NCBI GenBank assembly: GCA_947034885.2
Contig: OX344754.2
Coordinates: 10,485,001-10,549,000 of the forward strand
DNA: 64,000 bases
Direction: 5' to 3'
Source: Thuidium tamariscinum
Taxonomy: Eukaryota > Streptophyta > Bryopsida > Hypnales > Thuidiaceae
Shown: piece after piece, positions 24,301 to 34,580 of the stretch
Layout: the number at the start of each line of letters is the position of its first letter
Numbering within the stretch: the first letter of the stretch is position 1
Position numbers and translations under genes: made by a program
The notes under the pieces: generated by a model
Databases searched by the model: none
Told to the model about the DNA's origin: nothing
What the model saw: the letters and a program-made list of their open reading frames with translations, nothing else

Positions 24301-25113
24301 GTAAACAAATAAGAGGAAGAGACATTCTAGGGTATTGAACCCTACATAGATGGAGTAATAGCTATGAAAATCATGCATTTCAGTAAGGTGTGACATCATG
24401 TAAACATTAAAGAAGTAAAATACAATTATTAGAAGTTGAATTTGAGTGCAAGATTGCCCATGTTCAATAATTCTAAAGATAAAAAGTTATTGTGTCATCC
24501 TACAAATAGAAATTATTTGTCAGTCATAGGGTAGAACGTCCTTGTCAATGTTCAAAGTTTACTGAAAATTGTTCATGTTATCATGTTCTAATTAGGTTGG
24601 ACAATTCAGCAATTCAAATGGAAGTGAATTTAGTAGCGAAAATTCCGTTGTGCATGTTCTTGAAGTTTTGACGTAGTATGAAATGTCATGTCTCCAAGGA
24701 TGAAAAAGAGAAGTGAATGAAATGAAACAAGAATTTCGTCTTATATTGTTTGTTGATGTTGTGAGAGAAACACTACAAATACATGGAACAACATTGAAAG
24801 TCGTGGTGTTTGTAATTTACATAATTGTTTTTCCTTCTTTTTTTTGAGAATTTGTATGCAAGTTTCAAGTACAATCTAAGAAATACGAAAAGAACAAGGG
24901 TTGTTACATTGTAGAAAGAGTGAGTGGGTAGGAAGGATTTTTTCAACTATAGGAAAAAAGGATTTTTGAAGTAGCTATGGAATTGCAAAGAAAATGAACA
25001 TCGAACAATTGCTTTTGGTTGAAGTTGTTTACATAGGGACGAATGCCTCCAATTTTATTTTTTTGTTAATAGATATGTTGAAGTCTTAGAACTCACTTTA
25101 GTAACTTATGTCC

Positions 25114-26480
25114 AGTGGGGTACCATTGAAAATGTCATTTTTGAATTCGCAGTGAAAAAAATTTCAGTATTGCCAACTTTAGAAGCCTCTCGAGAGCTCA
25201 AGAATTGGTATTTTACCACAAAATTTTTATTACAGCATAATCATTGAGTTAATTCTATGTATGCCAAATTTCAAGGCCAAAAGATTCACCAAAGAAAAGT
25301 TATTCAAAATCTACCAATGTGGGTAGTGGTGAGAAACATTTCACTATTTTTAACTTTGACACCTTCCTAAAGATTGAGTTTTTTTTCTTTTGACATGAAA
25401 TTTTTTTCATGAAACAAAATTTATGTTTTAGTTCTTACCAAAAATTTCAAGGTAAAAGAATTTTTTTTAAAGAAGATATTTGAAATCTCCCAACAGGTGT
25501 AACTTTGACACCCTTCCAAGAGCTGAAAAATTTGTTTCTTACCATGAATTGTTTTTTGGGAAGTCATCTCTATGTTGATAATATGTAATACAAATTTCAA
25601 ATTCAAATGAATTACCGAAAAAAAGATATACAAAATCTCCCAACATGTATAGTTGTGAGAAAATTTTCACTATTGCCGACTTTGACACCCTACCAAGGGC
25701 TGAAAATTTGTTTATTTAAAATGAATTTTTTTAAATAAGATCAAATTTATGTTGATAACATACATTTCAAATTTCAAGTTCAAAACACTTACCCAAAAAA
25801 AGATATTCAAAATCTCTCAACATGTGTAGTTGTGAGGTTGAGTTTTTAAATTCATGTCAAACTTTGCTCCACAAAATAACACTATACTAAGGGCTCAAAA
25901 ACTCTCCCTCACAACTATACATGTTGGGAGATTTTGTATATCTTTTTTTGGTAATTTATTTGAATTTGAAATTTGTAGCACATATTATCAACATAGTGAT
26001 GTCTTTAAAAAAAACAATTCATGGCAAGAAACAAATTTTTCAGCTCTTGGGAGGGTGTCAAAGTTGGCAATTGTGAAAAGTTTCTCAAAACTACACCTAT
26101 TGGGAGATTTCAAATATCTTCTTCAAAAAAAATTCTTTTACCTTGAAATTTTTTTTTAAGAATTAAAAAAATAAATTTTGTTTCATGAAAAAATATTCAT
26201 GTCAAAAAAAAAAAACTCAATCCTTAGGAAGGTGTCAAAGTTGAAAATAGTGAAATGTTTTTCACCACTACCCATGTTGGTAGATTTTGAATAACGTTTT
26301 TTTGGTAAATCTTTTGGCTTTGAAATTTTGTATACATATAATCAACTTAAAGACAATGATGTGGTCAAAGTTTCGTGGTAAAATACCAATTTTTGAACTC
26401 TCGAGAGGCTTCCAAAGTTGGCAGTACTGAAATTTTTCTCACTGCAAATTCAAAAACAACATTTTGATTGGTACCCCACT
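25114..26480. mobile_element. Foldback element with about 0.6-0.7-kb inverted arms
   Basis: A 1,367-bp inverted repeat. The outer ends are AGTGGGGTACCA and TGGTACCCCACT, exact reverse complements. The left arm is about 25114-25835 and the right about 25909-26480, around a loop of about 72 nt. The arms are built from degenerate tandem units of roughly 150-175 bp, each with ACTTTGACACCCT, an AGGGCTGAAAATTTG-like phrase and AAATCTCCCAACATGT. The left arm has three units and the right two, which explains the unequal length. Tandem-unit arms are the classic foldback architecture. No clear target duplication was found. The open frames here simply read along the hairpin. Confidence 0.85.
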
Positions 26481-26508
26481 ATATAAATTGTGTGATGATA
26501 ATGCATAA

Positions 26509-27245
26509 GGGTGATTGCAAAAAAGGCCTCCCATTTTTTGTCTCATTTTGCAATAGTACTCATTTTTTTAGATAGTACTTTAAAAATAGAAAAATAATTT
26601 AAAAAATGAAAAAAAAATGTTCAATGTATATTTCTTGAAGAAGAAGGTACCCTATGAAGAAAAGGTGTAGGAAAATTTTCTAAGTGGGTGAACTAGATAG
26701 GTGCAAAATTTCATAAAAATGAGCACTTTTACATTTTAATTTGTAAAAATTTGTGAAAAATAGGAAAATAATTTTTTTTTAAAGTAAAAATTGTCAATTT
26801 GGGAATGATTGATGGTGATGAGATTTCACCAAAAGAATGATTTTGAAACCATTTTCAATATTCAGAATTGCATATGCAAGAGGTTCCTACTTGCATGAAT
26901 GTAGAGGATATAAAATAAAGTTTTTAATTTTTTTTTTGTGAATATATGAATCTCTAGTGTCAAAGTAGACTACATAAATTTCAAGTCTATATCACTAATT
27001 TTGAATACTCCACAGTACTAAAAAATCCTAAATTGCAGAGTGTGACAAATTAGATAAATTAAAATTTAATTAGAAATTGTTTTGTAAAAAAATTTGAATA
27101 TGAAGGAATCTTATTACTATCAAATTGGCCATCTTCAATAAAAATTTCAAATAAATTGGCTTAACTCCCCAAAAGTTATAATCAGTGGCATGAAAGTCAC
27201 TTTGATTGTGACACCAAATAGTACAGTCCTTTCTTGCAATCACCC
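26509..27245. mobile_element. Family B TIR element, copy 3
   Basis: A 737-bp element beginning GGGTGATTGCAA and ending TTTCTTGCAATCACCC. The flanks are ATAA (26505-26508) and ACAA (27246-27249), a 4-bp duplication with one mismatch. The interior matches copy 1 at 1678-2409 (AGTACTCATTTTTT near the left end). It starts only 28 bp after the foldback element ends. Confidence 0.75.
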
Positions 27246-27255
27246 ACAAAGGATA

Positions 27256-28600
27256 TTGGACAAGTGTACATTTGGTCCACTAGCAACCAAAAAATTGTAC
27301 GCAATCAGTGAAGAGAGATGGCTACGGAAGCATTCGGGAGTCCAGTGGTTTGCAACGTTGTTGGTTCGACAGTGGTTCAAATTCAAGAGAGGAACACATG
27401 CAAAAGACTAGTACGTGGCAGATGTAGAAGACTTTTTGAAGAAGAAAATAATGTAAGTGAAAATAGAGTTCTATAAGCTGTAAATGGGATGGTACAACTT
27501 CTTGCAGAAGATGGTAACATCGTAAGAGTTGGTGTGGTCAATACAAGCTTCGCATGTGGTAATGAACTCCACCAATTAAGTGAAGTTATGTCCTTTCAAA
27601 ATTGTATTTCCTATTACACATGTTGTAGACGAAACAAAATGGGTTGGAGAGGTGGTGGGGGAGTTTCTAAGTGATTATGTAGAAAAGGTCATACGATGGC
27701 GGCGGTCTTCTATCTGTTGGGCTCATCTTTCAGAAGTAAGAACAACAAACAATACTTCAATGGAGGGGGAAAATTTTGAGTTTCCTCCTATCTCGATACC
27801 AAAGTTTGATTTCCATGACGATGAAGAGCGATTGTGAACGACAATGAAGAGAGACCAATTCTTCTAAACATTGAAGATGAAGTTACAAATGCAGGTCAAA
27901 CATTGGATGCAGATGGAAATGCAACATGAAGTATAGGTGTCGATTTGTTTTTGGCAACAATGCCCAATCCGGCCAGGAGAGGGTATTTTGGACCTTGAAA
28001 AGACTAACCACGTCAAGAAAAATCCAGAAGAGTGATTAGAGGGAGGAATAGAGATGCAAGAATTCAATTGGCACGTGAAACAATAGGGCATGCAAGCAAT
28101 GATCCTTTCCCTCTATTCAACCCAGAGAATGATGTTGTCGTAGGACAATTTGTGGCTCTTCAATTTGAATTGACGGAAGTAAGAGGATGAGTACCTTACT
28201 ATCTAACAAAAGTGTTAGAGATAGGTCAAGGGAATTGAGCGAAGAAGATGAAAGTCTTGTGGTATTGGCCTAGTATGAAATCTGGAGCATAAGATGAAGC
28301 AGGAAGCCACAGAATGAGATACACAAATTGCATAGAGTCGACATGAGAACCATCACGTGAAAACATGGACTGGGTTGAAAAAGAAAGCGCCATATATTCA
28401 TGGGTGGATGTCTCTCATTGAGGGCAAAGTGGTAATATAATACGGCCCAACATTATAGTGCATAGAGTGCAAACAGAGAAGACAATGATCATTTCGACAA
28501 ATGCTAAACCCCATCTTCTAGAGTATTTGGCAGAATAAATAGAAGACTTGAACGACGACCATCTGGAGAATGATTTGAATGCGTAGTGGAAAAGTACCAT
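27256..28600 (+). pseudogene. Decayed coding relic, possibly transposon-derived
   Basis: Less AT-rich than its surroundings and, across frames, clearly protein-like. Stretches include DETKWVGEVVGEFLSDYVEK near 27633, DDEERL near 27820, RNRDARIQLARETIGHASND near 28040, then a VGQFVALQFE phrase and a final Trp-rich section with MKVLWYWPSMKSGA near 28250 and ENMDWVEKESAIYSWM near 28360. The order VGxFVALQ, then VLEIGQG, then VLWYWP recalls the C-terminal part of large repeat-borne plant proteins, but I cannot name the family. Several interruptions exist. It is not a working gene. Confidence 0.45.
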
Positions 28601-29829
28601 TCAGGCATAATATTGTTGACCTAGTAGTTTTTTGTATTCAAGTGTATTCAAGTATAGAGTACATAGTGAAATGGCTTATAAGTAGTATGAAGTGAAAAAT
28701 GTACAAGATTTTCTTCAATCAATACAAGATTTTGATGAATGTTCCAAGTGTTCATTGAACTATTTCTATTGCAAGGACTAAATGATTTTTTTGACATTCC
28801 CACCCCCCTCTAATATTTGAAATTGTTCATTTTGGATGGCAAGAAAGCCAAGTGCAATGTTACCCCCCCAAGTGCAAGAATGTCTAATTGGGTGTTTCTA
28901 GTGTAATTAACAATACAAAATAATTAAAATGATTCCAAATTTTTGAAACAATATGATAATAACATTAGTTGTTGAATTTCAAAAATTTATCCATATATAA
29001 ATTTTTAAGAATTTTGTAGGATCCAATTTGCTTAGATTTGATTTTCTTGTCTTCATGTTTGAAAATGTGTATAAATTTGAGGGAGTTTTTTATTTTTCAA
29101 AATTTTTAATATAAAAATACTACATTTGCTTCGGTCTCCAATTAAATTTTTCTAGGGGGTTAAAAAATATTTATTCATCTTTTTATAAATTTTTTTCTCC
29201 AAAAATTGTGTTTTTTGCCTATGAGGTTGATCATTAAAAATTGTTATAATCTAAAGATCTAACGGTTAAAATTTTCTACAATTAATTCCATGCATACTAG
29301 ATATAATAATCTTTACTTTTGTATGGTTAAAATTTTAAAAATTTAATTAAATCTATGTGCAAAAGAATATCAAAGTGGTAGAGTTGATTGAAAACCTCCA
29401 TTGTCAAAACCATGTTAGTCCTTTAGGGGTTAAAAATTCATAAAAATTACATGCCATATCGAAAAATTCATTATTTTAAAATACAAATACTATGAAAATA
29501 TTTCTTCTAGCAACAAATTCCTCCAATTGCACAGAATTGCTTATTTTGATGGTATTTCCACCTTAGAAGAAACAGTCAAACGGCACGAGGGGAACTGCTA
29601 TCTGTAGGCCAAGTCAGCCCATAATCTGACGTGGCTATCGATTGCCACGTTGGATTCATAGATCCTGGAGCGGATATTTGCGAATCGTGTGAGTGCCATA
29701 CAAGTGGACGTTGTGAGTGTTGATCGCTTGACCATTGTCGCAATTCTGAAGTGAATTCACAAGCAATTTGTAACCCTACTCCTTTGATTTTGTAGGTTCT
29801 TTCTTGTGATTTGCAGGTTATCTTTGGCT
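28601..29829. other. AT-rich DNA with an isolated family A right end, then promoter-like flank
   Basis: A family A right end CCTTTAGGGG followed by TTAA lies at 29420-29433, but no left end was found upstream within 1 kb, so that copy is probably truncated. From about 29570 the GC content rises towards the gene at 29830, as expected for its promoter and 5' leader. CCACGT occurs near 29645 (ACGT core). Confidence 0.45.
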
Positions 29830-30369
29830 ATGGCGATTGCAGAGAGCACACATTCGAAAGCTATGGGGTCTCCTTCAGCTCCTGAATCTTTCCACCACCA
29901 CTCCGCTCTTCGTCTTGGTCTTCTTCCCCCTTCGACAACTCTGTCCTCCTCCAAATTCTTGCAACACGATTCCACAGCTCTGTTGATTCCCATTCTGAGC
30001 TCCTGCTATTTGAAACCACGTTCCTCGGGTTGTGGAATGCACGCCCCGGTCTCTCCGCCGATGATGCGAATGCACGCTTTGTTTTCTACAGGGCCATCTT
30101 CGTCATCACCATCACCGGAGGTTCAGAATTTCAAGTTGCCGCCTCCTGTGAACCCTCCGGATCCCGAGAATCCAGACCGGGCGACTCTGAGAACGCAATG
30201 GGACCACGCCGTGAGATTGTACGGGCGAATGTACTCGCATGCGTGGGGGACGGCGATCTTGGCGGGGGTTTCGTTGTTTGGAATTGGATGGTGGATCAAG
30301 GGGGAGAACCCGTTGAAGGCCTTGAGTCCTACGGGAGAGCTTAATAAGAAGGAAGAAACGGCCGATTAG
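29830..30369 (+). CDS. Probable mitochondrial single-pass membrane protein, unknown function
   Basis: An intact one-exon frame of 179 aa. The first 80 or so residues are rich in Ser, His and Pro with few acids, and end in MMRMHALFST, which resembles a mitochondrial presequence cleavage region. The following part is conserved-looking: NPPDPENPDRATLR, then a Tyr/Trp-rich segment, then one membrane helix around residues 137-155 (AWGTAILAGVSLFGIGWW) and a short charged tail. Good coding composition continues to the TAG. I chose the ATG at 29830 as the first in frame. I do not recognise the family. A small respiratory-complex or inner-membrane accessory subunit is possible, but that is inference. 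Confidence 0.8.
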   Translation: MAIAESTHSKAMGSPSAPESFHHHSALRLGLLPPSTTLSSSKFLQHDSTALLIPILSSCYLKPRSSGCGMHAPVSPPMMRMHALFSTGPSSSSPSPEVQNFKLPPPVNPPDPENPDRATLRTQWDHAVRLYGRMYSHAWGTAILAGVSLFGIGWWIKGENPLKALSPTGELNKKEETAD

Positions 30370-32189
30370 CAGGTGCTTTTCTCTTGGAATAATTTAGTTT
30401 AAGCGCATTCTTGCTCGTGCTGTGTATTAGGGAAACCCCAATCTGTTGTGATAATTCTTGATTCCTGATGTGCGAGTATGTATTTTCTGTTATGCGTCAG
30501 TGTGCTGCGAGGATGCTCTTTAGGAATCGAAGGTGGAAAGAAGCGTCATCCGTTTCAGTGAGCTGTTGCTGCAGAGATTCGATGAGGCTCTCGGGGGAGC
30601 TTGTGCGAAGGTAGACTAGGTTTAATACCGTAGAAAGTTAACTGGTGTAATACAGTACACAGAGCGTTGTCAGTTAAGGCAAGAAGGGAAGTAGTTGTAA
30701 ATTTAATGGGTGGATTCTGCACTAGAATGTACAGTACAGTTGAAATCTTTGTTCTTAATGAAAATCTATTGTTCTATTTTCTGATGAACATTCTATTTGT
30801 GCTTCTAAATCAATGGCAGGAACCTTCCTTGGAACCATGAAGGTCTTCTTTTCCACTTGAAATTTGCGTGAAATTAAGCATGCAATTTGGCGTCAGCGCA
30901 TTTCTCATGAAGTTGATGAGGTTTAGAGGATTTCTGTTCTCCACTGTTACCGTGATTCTTATGAGTTACTTCATACGACAGTTCATTGCTAACTACCCCA
31001 TTGAACTAACTAAAGAAAACAATTGATGTCCCTCGGAAATAACCGTCTGTTGTGAGTTTTTTGGGCAGCAATTTCAATGAAACGCCTTTGTTCTGGTACC
31101 TCACGCGGCGATTCGGTGGGGAGCTCAAATAGGTTTTGAGGTCCATTCATCCAGTTTCCTTCAAGAACATCATGTGAAACCCGATATTTTAATTTCACAG
31201 CCGACTGCAGAACGAGGATGGACGGTTTAATGAGGCAACCGCCGGTCCGTCCGCCCTTTTCTCCCTTTCACGGTCAACTCTCTGCGTAGTATGCTGTTAT
31301 GAACCCACCCTCGGCAGTTTTCTTGCAAATATTCTCTACAATTCTTTATTGTTTTTTTAGGGTTGCACGTATATTCAAAACCTCGCATAGGTTTTAGAAC
31401 TTTTTGTTTCAAAGGGATTTATTTTCGATGCCCGTGGGGTAGGCGATGTGGCAGTATTGGTTTGAAATGATCGCGTCCAGTCTAAATCTTAGTCAGTTCA
31501 CTCTGGAAATTCAGCACTGTGTTCCAAATGTGTCGTGTTGGTGACTTGCAGTGGCTTTATTCCTGCGCTGGAATTGAACTGAAGTCGTCATCTGTACCTG
31601 CTCAGATTACGCAAAAACACACATAATTTTATGCTTCTGTAGTTTTGGTATGATGCTTGGTTATAAAGATTGCTGCCGAGGATTTGTTAATTTATGATCG
31701 GCAATTAACTGGTGTAGAGATTCTGATATATCTGCGTTGGTTGTGAACTCGTGAACGTACCATAACGTGCATAGGTTTGCATGTGATGAGAAACTTGCCA
31801 TGGATCTTAATGTTTGGCCTGAGTGAGAGTCAGAAATGACCAGAAATTAGTAGGTTTCAGGGTAGTTTAGGAGGCAAAATGTTCAAGCATTGAGTGCTTC
31901 CGATGTTGGAATAGGACGAGTAAGAGGAGGGGGCAAGAGTGTTGAGAATTAGAGACAGAAGATGAGTCTCCATCATTGGCAGCATGATGACGAGTTTCCG
32001 ATGTGTGAAGATGAGTTTCCAGAGCATGAAGATGAACATTCAACGTGGAATAATGTGAATGAGAACTTGTTCAACAATGAGAACCTCCAACGATGCAAGT
32101 GGCTGCTCTCAACCCACTATTGAGACAAATCTTCCTGCCTGTTTGGTTTCCTGAGGTTAAGAGGGAAGGGACAGTGAGTTTGGGCTGGA
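30370..32189. other. 3' flank and intergenic DNA, no gene called
   Basis: The first few hundred bases are the likely 3' untranslated region of the upstream gene. The rest is of intermediate GC content. Short open frames at 31010-31198 and 31227-31412 (minus) lack supporting features. I saw no RNA gene. Confidence 0.4.
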
Positions 32190-32513
32190 ATGAAAATGCG
32201 GCGTGCCAGACAGAGGAAGAAACTGATGGCAAGCAGTCAGGTGGAAGTCTTGGCTGCTGGGGTCTCTTCAGGTCCGAGCTATGAAGCCTTCACCATTCCC
32301 ACACCAAGAGGGTTGTCTACCATCGGAACCCCTGTGGACACCAGCCTCACGGGTCGAAAGAGGCCGGCCAGCGACGCAGAGCAATCGCACGACTCAGCTT
32401 CGTTTGGAACTCTTCTGCAGCACGTCGTCGTGGAGCGGGGCGACAATAAGGATTCTGCTTCTGCCTGCCTCCAGCATCCCCTGGTACTTGACATTTCCAC
32501 CTCTCAGGCTTGA
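32190..32513 (+). CDS. Orphan ORF, possible 5' exon of the 34.6-kb gene
   Basis: A GC-rich 107-codon frame beginning MKMRRARQRKKLM, followed by a Ser/Thr/Pro-rich section (PTPRGLSTIGTPVDTSLTGR) and KRPASDAEQSHDS. The basic start could be a nuclear signal. It ends in its own TGA, but has internal GT sites (for example TCAGGTCCGA and CTGGTACTTG) where it could splice. I could not prove a link to the exon at 34573, which needs a one-base overhang. It may be an upstream exon, a separate small gene, or chance. Confidence 0.35.
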   Translation: MKMRRARQRKKLMASSQVEVLAAGVSSGPSYEAFTIPTPRGLSTIGTPVDTSLTGRKRPASDAEQSHDSASFGTLLQHVVVERGDNKDSASACLQHPLVLDISTSQA

Positions 32514-33555
32514 GAAACCAATTCTATTCCCTGCTTTGTTGTTGCGCTTGGCAGTCGTTTAATTTTTATGGTTTGTCTTAAACTTTATGCTTTGGCTTCT
32601 TCAAGGTAGAAATGGCTACCATGACCACAATGAGTAATCTGACTGCATATTGGTACTTGAGGCAGTGACGAGTATTTTTTTTTAAAACAAAGGTAGATGA
32701 AAATGAGAAGGGATGGCTGGAACCATGTTTTTCAAGGGGTTTACTATGAAGGATTGAAGTGTGTTACTCTTGAAGTGTCACTAGGTCACCTCCGAAAGGG
32801 ACAAAAGTGCATCCATATAAATTGCCACTAATGTTACTTCACGGTTTGTCTTCATTAAGGTAGGAATGCATGTCTCCTCATGAGTGACCCTAACTTCATA
32901 GTGGTACCTTGGAGAAACCATGAGTTGTTATAATAAAAGCAAATGAAAAAGAGAAGGAATGGAATGTTTTTCAAGTGAAATATGGATTTATAATGATTTT
33001 TTGAAGTGTGTTACTCTAGTAGCCCATCACTTTCAATAGGTTGCCTCCAAAATGAGCGAAAAATGCATCCATCATGTCATCTCACTTATTGATTTTGAAT
33101 GCAATATTTAATTATAATCATTATAATGAAATTGAATGGTTGCAATTGGTAGATGCAACCTCTCCTAAATTGGGCCACCAACTAGATTCAAAATTGAGTG
33201 TTGTTGCAAATTTCAACTATGTCAAAGTCTATTTTGTTCTTTGTTTGTTATTGCTACATGGTATGAAGTGTCATACTTATATTGTGGTTAGGTCGGAGGC
33301 GTGGGCTCTGCTAGACCTTCACAACAACCATCTAGTACTGGAGTGAAACAAATTGTACTCAAATTGTCTGGCCTAAGACAATGCCTTGCCACTTCAACAA
33401 AGCCTTCTGTCACATGTGGTGGTATGAACTTTTTTTCCTCCTTCAAATGAGATTGATTGCTACTGCCAATTTCAAATTCAGAGGATGTGATAGACTAGAG
33501 TTAATTTTAAAATGTTAAGCTAGAAGTTTAGTTCAGAAGCTAATAGTCAATTGTA
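32514..33555. other. Intergenic or intronic DNA, nothing recognised
   Basis: About 1 kb of increasingly AT-rich sequence. The 90-codon frame at 33074-33346 has no motif I know and no splice context. If the ORF at 32190 is an exon of the downstream gene, this and the family B element following it would lie in an intron. Confidence 0.35.
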
Positions 33556-34289
33556 GGGCAATTGCAAGAAACACTTGTCCTATTTTCTGTCACACCTCAT
33601 GTGCTGATTTGTTTTTTAGCCATAACTTCTATGTTTTGGCTCCAAATGACTCAAGATTTATAGAGAAGATACTCATAGGTACCATACACATTTTCTAATT
33701 TTTTCATAATTTTCAAAAATAGTTTGATTTCAAAATAGTACTAGTGATTGAATGTCACATTTGGCAGTTTAGGGGTTTTTAGTCACTAAGTAGTACCTTC
33801 TTTTAATGATTTTGAGATGAAATTTGGATGAGCTGGTCTCCTAATAGACCTATAGCTCTCCACGTGAGGGATTTTGAGAAAAGTTATTTTTATGACATGT
33901 AGAAGTCCACAAAGTGAGCTTCCTTCTGGTTGTATTTTAAAACATATAAAGTATTATTTTATTGATTTTTTTGATGAATGACCATCTCTATAAAGTTGTT
34001 GCAAATGGCCACTTTTTATTTTTTGTATTTACTTATTTTTACTAATTTTTACTAATTAAAACATGAAAGTATGTATTTTCTTGAGATTTGGCGCTTTTTA
34101 AGTTCTCCTACTTAGAGAATTTTTCTATCAATTTCCTGCGGTGAAAACCTTCATTTTAGGGGTGTATACATTATTCATATTTTTCAAATTTTTTTCAAAT
34201 TAATTTTCTAATTTTAAAGTACTCCAGAAAAAGTCATGAGTATTGTAGTAAAACGCAACAAATAGGACAAGTGTTTCTTGCAATCACCC
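33556..34289. mobile_element. Family B TIR element, copy 4
   Basis: A 734-bp element starting GGGCAATTGCAAGAAACACT and ending AGTGTTTCTTGCAATCACCC, with inverted similarity extending about 30 bp (ACTTGTCCTATTTT / AAATAGGACAAGT). A perfect 4-bp direct repeat TGTA flanks it (33552-33555 and 34290-34293). It is oriented opposite to copies 1 and 3. It lies just upstream of, or in the first intron of, the gene beginning at 34581. Confidence 0.82.
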
Positions 34290-34496
34290 TGTAGTAACTT
34301 CTATAACTTAATTGTTCTCTTTAGAACTTTAGGACCTAATTTCTCCTTTTTGTTGTTCCCATTTACTACCTTAAAGCTTTCAAATGATTTATTTGATGCT
34401 TTCTGAATGTTTTTTTCAACTCTAATAGATATGGAAGTAGTGACTTTTGGCCATTTGGGCACTTAGAGCTTAATTTGTTGAAAAGTCTTGCTCTGT

Positions 34497-34560
34497 CTCG
34501 CAATTGATTGGAGATGATATTGACGTGTCTCACAATTGATTGGAGATGATATTGATGTGT
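34497..34560. repeat. Two 32-bp tandem units
   Basis: Two near-identical units, CTCGCAATTGATTGGAGATG and CTCACAATTGATTGGAGATG with their 12-base tails, immediately before the acceptor-like GATTGACAG of the next gene's first certain exon. Probably a simple slippage duplication. Confidence 0.9.
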
Positions 34561-34580
34561 GGTGATTGACAGAACCTATT

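Noticed and set aside
25114-25130. The end AGTGGGG, preceded by C on the left, looks like a hAT terminus (CAGTGGGG).
   Set aside because: The right end lacks the matching G after CCCCACT and I could not find an 8-bp target duplication, so I did not assign hAT.
25854-26159. A 101-codon open frame in the foldback element and its mirror at 25421-25633.
   Set aside because: Both read along the two arms of the hairpin and share the same repeated units; they are products of the repeat, not genes.
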